From positions 248,001 to 312,000 of the forward strand of contig NZ_JAAIYO010000005.1 of NCBI RefSeq assembly GCF_014930455.1: 64,000 nt of DNA, read 5' to 3'. Below, piece after piece: positions 51,205 to 59,413 of the stretch; the stretch's first letter is position 1; each line of letters starts with the position of its first letter. Both the position numbers and the translations under genes were made by a program. The notes under the pieces were generated by a model. The model saw only the letters and a program-made list of their open reading frames with translations. It was not told the DNA's origin and made no database searches. Origin of the DNA: Corallococcus soli (GTDB lineage: Bacteria > Myxococcota > Myxococcia > Myxococcales > Myxococcaceae).

Positions 51205-53217
51205 ATGAGCGGCCGATCCATGCCACGAAGCACGGCGTTGGTCCGTGCCCTTGCGCGCAGCTCCTCGGCCGCGGCCTGCCTGGTGGGCCTGTTGGTCCTG
51301 GTGGGCTGGGCACTGGACGTCATGGTCCTCAAGTCCATGGGCGCCGCGCTGCCGGCGATGCGTCCCAGCGCCGCGCTCGGGTTGCTGCTGGCGGGCGGCG
51401 CGCTGGGGCTGCGCCTGCGGTGCGACGCGAGCCCCGTCCGCCGCTGGATGGGCACCGGGATGGCATGGGCCACGGCCCTGCTGGGCGCGGCGAGCCTGGT
51501 GGATGGCGTCGTCGCCGGTGTCATGGCGAGCGGCGGAGGCCTGGATGCGCTGTTCCTGCGCCTCTTCGGCGAGGACGGCTTCGCGTCGCCCGGCATCAAG
51601 CCTTCCCCCCTGACGTCGCTGTGCCTGCTGCTGCTGGGCCCGGCGCTGGCGCTGCTGGACCGGGGCACCCCCCAGCGGCTGTCGTGGTCGGACGCGTTCG
51701 TGTCCCTGACGCTGATGGCGGCGCTGCTGGGCCTCAACGGCTTCCTGCTGGGCCCGCTGGTGACGCCCGCCGCCGTGCCGTTCTTCCAGGAGCGCAGCAT
51801 GGGGCTGCACACCACCTGCCTGCTCATCCTGCTGGCGGTGGGCACGCTGTGCGCGCGGCCGGACCTGGGGCTGATGGGGCGGCTCACGCAGGACACGCTG
51901 GGCGGCTTCGTGGCGCGGCGGCTGGTGCCGGTGACGCTCATGGGCCCGCCGCTGCTGGGGCTGACGCTGGTGGTGATGCACCTGTCCGGCAGGCTGAGCC
52001 ACGACGCGAAGTTCCCCCTCTTCTCCACGGTGGTGGCCGCGGGCGGCGCCGCGCTGGTGCTGATGGCGGCGCGCGCGCTGGACCTGCTGGACAACGAACG
52101 GCGCAGGGCCACCACCGCGCTGGAGGCCTCCGAGGTGCGCTTCCGCACCCTCCTGGACACCGCGCCGGATCCGATGGTGGTGGTGGACGCCTCCGGGCGG
52201 GTGCGCTTCGCCAACGCGGAAGTGGAGCGCGTGTTCGGCTACCGGCGTGAAGCCCTGCTGGACCGGGGCGTGGAGCTGCTGGTGCCCGAGGGCCTGCACG
52301 GCCCGTCCACCAGCGCCTCGCCGCGCCCCACCGGGGCCGGGCGGATGGTGTCCGGCCGGCGCCAGGACGGCACCTGCGTGCCCCTGGAGGTGCGGCTCTC
52401 CCCGCTGGAGGGCGCCGGGGACGCCACCACCATCGCCATCCTGCGCGACGTCACCGAGCGCCGCGAGCTGGAGAAGCTGCGCGAGGAGTACGTGGGGCTC
52501 ATCTCCCACGACCTGCGCAACCCCCTGCACACCATCAACCTGCGCGCCCACCTGCTCCAGCGCGCGCTGCACGAGCGCAAGCTGGAGCGCGAGGGCCACA
52601 TGGCCCAGGCCATCATCCACAACGTGGAGTGGATGAACACGATGATCGAGGAGCTGCTGGAGGGCTCGCGGCTGGAGTCGGGCAGCGTGACCCTGCGCCG
52701 CGAGTCGCGCGACCTGGGCCGCTTCCTGGAGGAGGTGCTGGAGCGCGACGTGGCCCCGGACACGCGCGAGCGCTTCCGGCTGCACCTGGCGGAGCCGCTG
52801 CCTCCCGTGCCCATGGACGCCGCGCGGCTGGAGCGCGTGGTGACCAACCTGCTGACCAACGCCATCAAGTACAGCCCCAAGGGCACCCCGGTGGACGTGC
52901 GCCTGTCCGCCGTGCACGAGCAGGCCGTGGTGTCGGTGAGCAACCTGGGCGCGGGCCTGGCCGCCCAGGACGCGGCGCGCCTGTTCGACAAGTACTACCG
53001 CACCGAGGACGGTCGCTCCGCGGACGGCAAGGGGCTGGGCCTGGGGCTCTACATCAGCCGGCTCATCGTGGAGGCCCACGGCGGCCACATCTGGGTGGAG
53101 AGCGAACCGGACCGGGGCGCCACCTTCTTCTTCAGCGTGCCGCTGGAGATGGCGAAGGCCTCACGGCCCGAAACCCCGGAGCCCCAGCCCCAGCCCGCGA
53201 GGCAGCGGGCGGGCTGA
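51205..53217 (+). CDS. Membrane PAS histidine kinase
   Basis: The 670-residue protein starts with about eight hydrophobic segments (about 14-300, MASE-like integral membrane sensor), followed by a PAS domain (about 310-410; RFRTLLDTAPDPMVVVDASGRVRFANAEVERVFGY), HisKA (phospho-acceptor in YVGLISHDLRNPLHT) and HATPase_c (VTNLLTNAIKYSP, ADGKGLGLGLYISRLI). It is likely an orphan sensor; no response regulator is adjacent. ATG 51205 has GGGGGGACG upstream. The stop meets the stop of the convergent PD40 gene with no gap. Confidence 0.9.
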   Translation: MSGRSMPRSTALVRALARSSSAAACLVGLLVLVGWALDVMVLKSMGAALPAMRPSAALGLLLAGGALGLRLRCDASPVRRWMGTGMAWATALLGAASLVDGVVAGVMASGGGLDALFLRLFGEDGFASPGIKPSPLTSLCLLLLGPALALLDRGTPQRLSWSDAFVSLTLMAALLGLNGFLLGPLVTPAAVPFFQERSMGLHTTCLLILLAVGTLCARPDLGLMGRLTQDTLGGFVARRLVPVTLMGPPLLGLTLVVMHLSGRLSHDAKFPLFSTVVAAGGAALVLMAARALDLLDNERRRATTALEASEVRFRTLLDTAPDPMVVVDASGRVRFANAEVERVFGYRREALLDRGVELLVPEGLHGPSTSASPRPTGAGRMVSGRRQDGTCVPLEVRLSPLEGAGDATTIAILRDVTERRELEKLREEYVGLISHDLRNPLHTINLRAHLLQRALHERKLEREGHMAQAIIHNVEWMNTMIEELLEGSRLESGSVTLRRESRDLGRFLEEVLERDVAPDTRERFRLHLAEPLPPVPMDAARLERVVTNLLTNAIKYSPKGTPVDVRLSAVHEQAVVSVSNLGAGLAAQDAARLFDKYYRTEDGRSADGKGLGLGLYISRLIVEAHGGHIWVESEPDRGATFFFSVPLEMAKASRPETPEPQPQPARQRAG

Positions 53218-54342
53218 CTAACGCGGCACGAACCAGGTGGGCAGCCAGTCCGCGCCCTTCGCGGTGGTGAGCCGCGTCTGGCCCGTGCCGTCCGCGCGCA
53301 TCAGGAACAGGTCGGTGTCGCCGTCGCGCTCGGAGACGAACACCAGCGCCTTGCCGTCCGGGCTCCACGCCGGCATGTCGTCGCGGTGGGTGCCGTCCGT
53401 GAGCGCCACCGGGGCGCCGCCCGCCACCTTCGCCACCCAGATGCGGCTCTTGCCGTCCGCATGCCGGGCCACGTACGCCACGCGCTGGCTGTCCGGGCTG
53501 AAGACAGCCTCGCGCTCGTCGCCCGCGAAGCCCTCGCCGGACAGCACGCGCAGGTCGGAGCCATCCGGCCGCACCAGGTACATCCGCTCCCGGCGCTCGC
53601 GGTCGCTCACGAACAGGAGCCACTGGCCATCCGGGCTCCACCGCGGTGAGCGGTCCTCCTTGTAGAACGTGGTGATGCGGCGCGGCTCGCCCGTGCCATC
53701 CGCGCGGTAGACGTAGACCTCCGGGTCTCCCTCCGTGCTGCACACGCACGCCACCTGCGTGCCGTCCGGAGACACCGCGGGCTCGAAGCAGCCCGCCTTC
53801 TCGTGCGTCAGCCGCGTGTCCACCGCGTTCGCCGTGGGCGCCAGGCGCACCACGTCGCTGAAGCCCTGCGCGTCCGACTCCGCCACCAGCCACGTCCCGT
53901 CCGGGCCCCAGCTCGCGTTGCGCGCGCGGCTCCGGGGCGGATGCAGCGCCACCGCCGCGCCGCCCTCCAGGGGCTGCACGCGCAGCTGCTGGAACACGCG
54001 ACCGTTGGCCTCGCCCGACGCCACCACCAGCAGCCGCTGGCCGTCCGGCGACGGGGGGCCGGGGTACTCGTCCTCGGGCGCGGAGGTGACCTGCGTCTCC
54101 TTCCCGTCCGGCGTCACCCGCCAGACGTCCTTCTGTCCCGCCCGCTCGGAGAGGAAGACGATGGTGCCCGGCAGGGCCCGCCGCTCCGCCTCCGACAGGG
54201 ACTGGGGGCCAGGGGCCGGGGTGGAAGCGCCGCCGCAGCGGCCCTCGCACCCCATGGCACCCAGCAACCCGAGCACGGCGCACCACGTCCGTGCCCGGAG
54301 GGGCCCCAAACGCGCCTTCCGTTCAAGGCCCCGTGCCTTCAC
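53218..54342 (-). CDS. TolB-like PD40 beta-propeller lipoprotein
   Basis: The 374-residue product has a signal peptide with a weak lipobox (GLLGAMGC) and then five or more PD40/TolB propeller repeats, each with the S-PDG motif: PSPDGQRLLVVAS, WGPDGTWLVAE, VSPDGTQVACV, WSPDGQWLLFVSD, FSPDSQRVAYVAR and WSPDGKALVFVSE. TolB-like propellers act as envelope protein-protein interaction platforms. This is not TolB itself, since it lacks the TolB N-terminal domain and tol neighbours. Confidence 0.83.
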   Translation of the reverse strand: MKARGLERKARLGPLRARTWCAVLGLLGAMGCEGRCGGASTPAPGPQSLSEAERRALPGTIVFLSERAGQKDVWRVTPDGKETQVTSAPEDEYPGPPSPDGQRLLVVASGEANGRVFQQLRVQPLEGGAAVALHPPRSRARNASWGPDGTWLVAESDAQGFSDVVRLAPTANAVDTRLTHEKAGCFEPAVSPDGTQVACVCSTEGDPEVYVYRADGTGEPRRITTFYKEDRSPRWSPDGQWLLFVSDRERRERMYLVRPDGSDLRVLSGEGFAGDEREAVFSPDSQRVAYVARHADGKSRIWVAKVAGGAPVALTDGTHRDDMPAWSPDGKALVFVSERDGDTDLFLMRADGTGQTRLTTAKGADWLPTWFVPR

Positions 54343-54343
54343 G

Positions 54344-55960
54344 TCAGCGCACCCGGATGGCGTCGGCGATGACCACCGAGCCCGCGGCCTGCCAGCGGCT
54401 CAGCTGCACCTTGTTCCAGCCGGCGGTGAAGTTGTACGAGCCCAGCGTCACCCACTTGCCGCCGTTGATCTGCTGGTTCGCGGTCGCCGTGCCCAGGTTG
54501 GCGCCGGCCGCGTTGAAGGAGATGAACGCCGCGGAGGTAGAGCGGTTCGTGCCCGCCACCCACCAGCCGTCCACCGTGCGCGTCTGCGCGGTGGGCAGGT
54601 AGAACCAGAACGTCGCCGGCTCGGAGATGGCCTCCGTGGCCGCGAAGTAGTAGCCGCTGCCGTAGTAGCCGGCGCTGCTGCCCGCGGTCCACGCGCCCGT
54701 CAGCTCGAAGCGCGCCTTGGACGCGTCGTTGTTGGCGCTGTTGCTGTCGACGATGATCTCACCGGCCGGCGTCGCGGTGCCGCAGTAGCCGTTGATCTTG
54801 TTGATGTACGACGCCCACGGCCAGTTGGGACCCGGGTCCGTGCGCGTCGCCGGCTGCAGGCGGCCGTGCGCCACGATGTGGTAGCTGTCCTTCAGGATGG
54901 CGTTGTCGCGCGCGATGTCGCACGACAGCTTGGCGGACGTCTCGATGAGGCCCGACGAGAACGTCCCGCTGGCGAAGCCGCCGTGCTCGATGCCGATGGT
55001 GAAGTTGTTGGACGACGCGCCGTTCAGCCAGCACTCCTTGCTGCCGTTGAGGCTGCAGTTGTACGCGGCGCCGATGTGCCAGGCGCGGCTGGACTCACGC
55101 ACGAGCTGCGTCACCTCGCTGCCGCTCTCGTTCACCACGTAGTGCGCGCTCACGCCGGAGGCGCTGTTGGCGAGCCAGCCCCAGCACCCGGCGTAGCCGC
55201 CCTCACAGGTGTGGATGATGATCATCGACGGGTCGCCACCGGCGCCCGCGGGCCGCGCGTTGTAGTTGGGCGACGGACGCCAGATGGACGCGCCGTAGTC
55301 CGGACCCGCCGCCATGGCCCGCACCTGCGGGCGGGCGAACTTCGCCTCCACCGTCACGGGCTCCAGGGACGCCGCCACGGAGCCGTCCGTGTTGAGCGCC
55401 ACCGCGCCCTCGTTGATGACCGAGTACACGCCGTGGTGCACGTGCTCCGCCAGCGCTTCCGGGTGGCTGATGCCGCTCAGCCGCGCGGCCACCGGCGCCC
55501 ACGCGCCCAGGTCCCCGCGCTCCACGTTCGCCTCCGTGGCGAACCGGGAGAGCAGCGCCGCGCCCGCGCGGATGTTCGCCGCCGCGTCCGTGCGCGCCGC
55601 GTCCACCGACACGCCGGCCAGCGCCGCGCCCTGCTCCAGGTCCGCGCCGCGCAGGGCCATCAGGCCGAACGCGGGCTGCTGGCCCGGGAACTCCTCCGTG
55701 CCGCGCACCATCTGCCAGCGCGTCTCCGTGTAGGAGACCGCCTTGAGCAGCTCCGCCGGGACGTTGAACTCCTGGGCGGCCTGCGCGAACAGCGGATCCA
55801 GCTCACGCGGCATCGCGCTGCCACCGGTGTCCGTCGGCTGCGACGGCGTCTCCGTCTCGGCGGGAGCGGGCGCCTCCGTGGGCTGCTGCGCCTGGGGACC
55901 ACACGCGGACAACACCAGGGCGGCGGCGGCCGCCGCGAACGGATTGCGGAACGTTGACAT
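54344..55960 (-). CDS. Lipidated N-acetylmuramoyl-L-alanine amidase with lysozyme-like and golvesin-like domains
   Basis: The 538-residue product has lipobox LSAC (Cys near residue 20) and three parts. Residues about 50-190 look lysozyme/SLT-like (AQEFNVPAELLKAVSYTETRWQM, AAANIRAGAALLSRF). Residues about 230-390 form an amidase_2/PGRP domain with zinc ligands in MIIIHTCEGG, IVAHGRLQPATRTDPG and a central IEHGGFASG. Residues about 400-538 form a golvesin-type beta-sandwich (ARFELTGAWTAGSSAGYYGSGYYFA, TFWFYLPTAQTRTVDGWWVAGTNRS). It should hydrolyse peptidoglycan in the periplasm or outside. ATG 55960 is chosen for the signal. Confidence 0.87.
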   Translation of the reverse strand: MSTFRNPFAAAAAALVLSACGPQAQQPTEAPAPAETETPSQPTDTGGSAMPRELDPLFAQAAQEFNVPAELLKAVSYTETRWQMVRGTEEFPGQQPAFGLMALRGADLEQGAALAGVSVDAARTDAAANIRAGAALLSRFATEANVERGDLGAWAPVAARLSGISHPEALAEHVHHGVYSVINEGAVALNTDGSVAASLEPVTVEAKFARPQVRAMAAGPDYGASIWRPSPNYNARPAGAGGDPSMIIIHTCEGGYAGCWGWLANSASGVSAHYVVNESGSEVTQLVRESSRAWHIGAAYNCSLNGSKECWLNGASSNNFTIGIEHGGFASGTFSSGLIETSAKLSCDIARDNAILKDSYHIVAHGRLQPATRTDPGPNWPWASYINKINGYCGTATPAGEIIVDSNSANNDASKARFELTGAWTAGSSAGYYGSGYYFAATEAISEPATFWFYLPTAQTRTVDGWWVAGTNRSTSAAFISFNAAGANLGTATANQQINGGKWVTLGSYNFTAGWNKVQLSRWQAAGSVVIADAIRVR

Positions 55961-56393
55961 GAGGGAACTCCAAAGTCGGGGGAGGGACTCCATGGCCCGC
56001 CCCCGCATTCCCACGGGAGAGGCCCACGTCCCTTCTACAGCACCATGCGTGCCAGCCCTCCCCAGCCCGTTACCTTCGTCCAGTTTTCTTCCTGAATCGG
56101 TACATCCATGCACCACCCGCGCGGATCCCACCGCGCAGTGCTTGACTGCAAACACCCGAAATCATGGAATTGCCTACATCCCTGGACCCAAAGCCCGGAG
56201 CCTGGCTGGAGGATGGAGCGTCCTTGTCTCACTGACGTGTTTCAGGACATTCGTGGCGTAACGTTTTGTTACATCGTTTCTTGTATCCGCTGTTATTTCA
56301 ACCCCTGGCGGACCCGTGGGGCCGGCGTCCCGCCAGGGTGGCGCGCGCGAAGGTCCAACACGGGGGCGGGCCATCCGCTATGACGCCAGCATC
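55961..56393. other. Divergent intergenic region with AT-richer promoter-like DNA
   Basis: No gene is supported in this 433-bp gap. A plus-strand TTGACT (56142-56147) is followed after 17 bp by TGGAAT (56165-56170), a possible promoter for the phosphoesterase. Around 56250-56300 the base composition falls and GTAAC/GTTAC form a small dyad. Not decisive. Confidence 0.4.
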
Positions 56394-57131
56394 ATGCGGC
56401 TCTTCGGCATCGGCGACACGCACCTGCCCTCCACGCGGCAGAAGGACATGCACCGCTTCGGCTGGACGGACCACCCGCTCCCGCTGCAACGCGCGTGGGA
56501 TGAGCGGGTGCGGCCGGAGGACGTGGTCATCGTCGCGGGGGACATCTCCTGGGCCACGCGGGCGCACGAGGTGATGGACGACCTGGCGTGGCTGGACGCG
56601 CGCCCCGGGCGCAAGGTGCTGGTGCGCGGCAACCACGACTACTGGTGGGGCGACTCCGCGTCCAAGCTGCGCAAGCTGCTGGAGCCCTTCCGCACGCTGG
56701 AAGGCTTCCTGCACAACAACGCGGTGGTGATGGGCCCGTGGGTCATCGCCGGCACGCGGCTGTGGACCACGCCGGAGGCGCCGCCCATGCCCGGCGGAGA
56801 GATGGGCGACGAGCCGTCCGACGCCGGGTACCTGGAGCGTGAGACGCGGAGGCTGGCCGCGTCGCTGGAGGACGCGCGCAAGAAGGAGCTGGCCAGCCCC
56901 ACGCCGCTCACGCGCATCGTCGCCGTGCACTTCCCGCCGGTGTACGCCAACGAGCGGTCCACCGCGTTCAGCGCCCCCATTGAAGCCTTCGCCCCCAAGG
57001 TCTGCGTCTACGGCCACCTGCACGCGGGCGGCATCAGCGCGGGCTTCACCGGCGAGCGGGGCGGCGTGCGCTACGTGCTCGCCTCCTGCGACGCCGCCGG
57101 CTTCACCCCCCTGCTGCTCGACGAGCGCTGA
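56394..57131 (+). CDS. Metallophosphoesterase
   Basis: This 245-residue calcineurin-fold protein has all the metal motifs: GDTH (7-10, where GDxH is usual), VAGDISWAT, RGNHDYWWG, and near the end GHLHAGG. An AHSR-like HFPPVY segment supplies another His. These enzymes hydrolyse phosphomonoesters or diesters using two metal ions. The WWG after GNHD and the ERSTAF segment match the subgroup of phosphoesterases often annotated YpsD/serine-threonine phosphatase-like in myxobacteria; substrate unknown. ATG 56394 begins directly before the first strand. Confidence 0.87.
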   Translation: MRLFGIGDTHLPSTRQKDMHRFGWTDHPLPLQRAWDERVRPEDVVIVAGDISWATRAHEVMDDLAWLDARPGRKVLVRGNHDYWWGDSASKLRKLLEPFRTLEGFLHNNAVVMGPWVIAGTRLWTTPEAPPMPGGEMGDEPSDAGYLERETRRLAASLEDARKKELASPTPLTRIVAVHFPPVYANERSTAFSAPIEAFAPKVCVYGHLHAGGISAGFTGERGGVRYVLASCDAAGFTPLLLDER

Positions 57132-57335
57132 GCGCGCCCCGTGCGCCTCCGGGCTGGGCCTCCGAGCTGGGACGGACCCGACCCACCACGTCGGCCGGCC
57201 GGCCCTGACACGGGGCGTTGTGCCTGGGCATCCCACCGGGTAGGCAGCCGGCGCGAGTCCTTTGTCGACAGACGGGAGTGTCCCGTTAAGCTGGGGTTCG
57301 CTTCCTCACTCCCGGGAAGCAAGGAGTTGGAAGTC

Positions 57336-57917
57336 ATGCCGTCGGACAAGGCCGAGCTCGCCGCAAGGATCGCCATCCTCCAGCCGGGGGATTCCATCCG
57401 AGGGCTCATCTTCAAATCCGTGTTCAGCCTGGTGCAGCAGCACGCGGGGGCCAACGGGATGGAGAAGATTCGCGTGGGCGAGTTGGACCACGACTACGCG
57501 GAGCTGCGCTCGTATCCGGCGCGGGAGCTGCTCACGCTGCTGTACACCGTGGCGGACCTGCTGGAGGGCCAGCTCGGCTCACCCGAGGCCGTGTTCCAGG
57601 CGTGCGGCGAGGTGAGCATCACGCGCTACTCCACCGGACCGGGGATGCTCATCTTCGGCATCATCTCCCGAGGGGACCCGCAGAAGCTCTTCGCGGGCGC
57701 GCAGATGGCGTACAGCGCGGCGGTGTCCTACGGCAACCGCGAGTACCTCACCACGGGGACCAAGTCCGGCACGCTGCGCATGCGCCGGGACATGATGCCG
57801 CCCGCGTACCACGTGGGCATCCTCACCGGTTCGCTCAAGGTGCTGGGGCTCACGGGCAACGTCACCGCGAAGCAGCAGGGCCTGGACCGCGTGGACTACG
57901 ACATCCAGTGGAGCTGA
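57336..57917 (+). CDS. DUF2378 / TIGR02265 family protein
   Basis: This 193-residue soluble protein matches the Myxococcus xanthus paralogous family TIGR02265 (DUF2378): a short N-terminal segment with GDSIRGLIFKSVFSLV, a helix-rich centre and the C-terminal FGIISRGDPQKLFAGAQMAYSAAVSYG, then a final strand pair. Its function is not known. The family is, as far as I know, restricted to myxobacteria and is a good lineage marker. ATG 57336 has AAGGAG upstream at good spacing. Confidence 0.8.
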   Translation: MPSDKAELAARIAILQPGDSIRGLIFKSVFSLVQQHAGANGMEKIRVGELDHDYAELRSYPARELLTLLYTVADLLEGQLGSPEAVFQACGEVSITRYSTGPGMLIFGIISRGDPQKLFAGAQMAYSAAVSYGNREYLTTGTKSGTLRMRRDMMPPAYHVGILTGSLKVLGLTGNVTAKQQGLDRVDYDIQWS

Positions 57918-57965
57918 GCGCGGTCCTCCCGCGCCCGTCGCTCCCGTCCCGCGTCGCGCTCGTCC

Positions 57966-58979
57966 TCAGTCGACGCGGGTGAAGGTCACGTCCAGCTGCG
58001 CGACGACGCGCTCGCCCACCGCCGCCCAGCAGGCGAACGTGTGGTCCGCGCCGCGCACCTTCGTGCGGCGGGCGCCGAACACCACCGTCTGCCCCGAGTA
58101 GGCCAGGCTGTCCGCGGACAGCTTCACGTCCTTCGCCACGAAGCGGGCGGTGCCGCACTGCTCCAGCGAACGGCCCAGCGTGGTCGCCATGCGCGTCATG
58201 CCGCCCGCGACGACGGCCACCGGCATCACCGGGTGCATCGCGAAGTGGCCCTTGCACAGCTCCGGGGTGACGACCAGCGACGAGCACAGGCTGTCGCCCT
58301 CGTTCTTCCAGTCCGTCAGCTCCAGCGGCTTGCTGTACGGGTTCTGCCGCAGCTTCGCCCACTCCTCCGGGGTGCGCTGCACGTTGTCCGCGGGCCGGGG
58401 CGCGGCGCGCATCTCCAGCTTCGCCTGACCGAACAGGCGGGTGAAGGCGGCGGCGGACAGCACGTTGTAGTCCACCTCCAGCCGGAACAGCGGCGTGCCG
58501 TCCGACGCGGAGAGCAGCGTGCGCGCCGTGCAGGTGCGCTTGCCCGTGTACTCCGCCTGCGCCAGGGCCCACAGCAGGTCCGTGGTGCGCTCCTGCGCCT
58601 GGGGCGCCAGCCACTGACCGCGCGCGGCGCTCGCCAGGTAGAAGTGCTGCCCGTCCTTGGGCGCCACCAGCGCGGAGGCGCAGGAGCCCAGGATGGCCAG
58701 GTGACGGCCCGCCTCGCCCAGGCCAATGGGCATCGCCTGCGCGTCGGGGTCCATCTGCACCGGGACGCGCGCCACCACCTCACCCGGCAGCACCGTCACG
58801 TCCTTGAGCGCGAAGTACGGATCACGCACGCAGATTCGCGGGTACAGCTCCTGCGCGCTCAGCACCGTGTACGGCGCCGCCTCCGACAGCGGCATCAGCG
58901 GGCGCTCGGCCCACGGCATGACGGACTTCACGGCGGAAACCGAGGAGGACAGGGAGGCGGGGGCGATGGCCTGGAGCAT
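57966..58979 (-). CDS. Hotdog-fold-like protein with FabA/FabZ-type segment
   Basis: The 337-residue product has no signal or membrane helix. The C-terminal half contains CKGHFAMHPVMPVAVVAGGM (near residues 240-260), like the HF-P-HPVMPGVLILEAM motif of FabA/FabZ dehydratases; the N-terminal half has a related PYFALKDVTVLPGEVVARVP pattern. I read it as a double-hotdog fold. The catalytic His is kept, while the acidic partner is not evident. It could be a thioester dehydratase or thioesterase for a lipid or polyketide. ATG 58979 is the plausible start. Confidence 0.65.
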   Translation of the reverse strand: MLQAIAPASLSSSVSAVKSVMPWAERPLMPLSEAAPYTVLSAQELYPRICVRDPYFALKDVTVLPGEVVARVPVQMDPDAQAMPIGLGEAGRHLAILGSCASALVAPKDGQHFYLASAARGQWLAPQAQERTTDLLWALAQAEYTGKRTCTARTLLSASDGTPLFRLEVDYNVLSAAAFTRLFGQAKLEMRAAPRPADNVQRTPEEWAKLRQNPYSKPLELTDWKNEGDSLCSSLVVTPELCKGHFAMHPVMPVAVVAGGMTRMATTLGRSLEQCGTARFVAKDVKLSADSLAYSGQTVVFGARRTKVRGADHTFACWAAVGERVVAQLDVTFTRVD

Positions 58980-59413
58980 GGAAGGCTGACCTCGTTTCAG
59001 ACGCCGGGTGTCGGGGGACACCTGGCCGCACAGTAACCAAGTTCTCGTACGCCAGGGCAGGAAGTTTTCTGCCCCGCGAAAAGATTCTCGATTGATTGGC
59101 GGAAGTGTTGCTGCCCTACCGTATTTTTTTATCCGAACCGGAATTCACGGACGTCGGCGGGGCAAGATGTAGCAGCCGAGCGTGGACGTAAACCCCTCGA
59201 TTCGAGCCAATGTCCACATTCAGAGGGTCGTTCCGACCCCAGGGCTGCCCCCGCAATCCCAATGATTCCAGGGGCTTGTAGCGTGGAAGAGGCCTTGTGG
59301 GAAGAAATGACGCCGCGTGAAGTCTGGAGAAGATTCTCTTTTCACCCCGTGAAGTCGTTGTGCGTCAGGTTCCGGGATGCCGGAACTCCCGGGCCGGGCC
59401 CCGGGAGCGGCGG
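58980..59413. other. Intergenic stretch upstream of the hotdog gene
   Basis: No gene is supported. It is clearly AT-richer than its surroundings around 59090-59140 (a run of seven T). GGGCAG (59055-59060) pairs with CTGCCC (59069-59074). No T-run follows the hairpin, so I do not call a terminator. Confidence 0.4.

Noticed and set aside
58980..59413. Terminator at the 59055-59074 hairpin
   Set aside because: The stem has a bulge, and no T-run follows on either strand.
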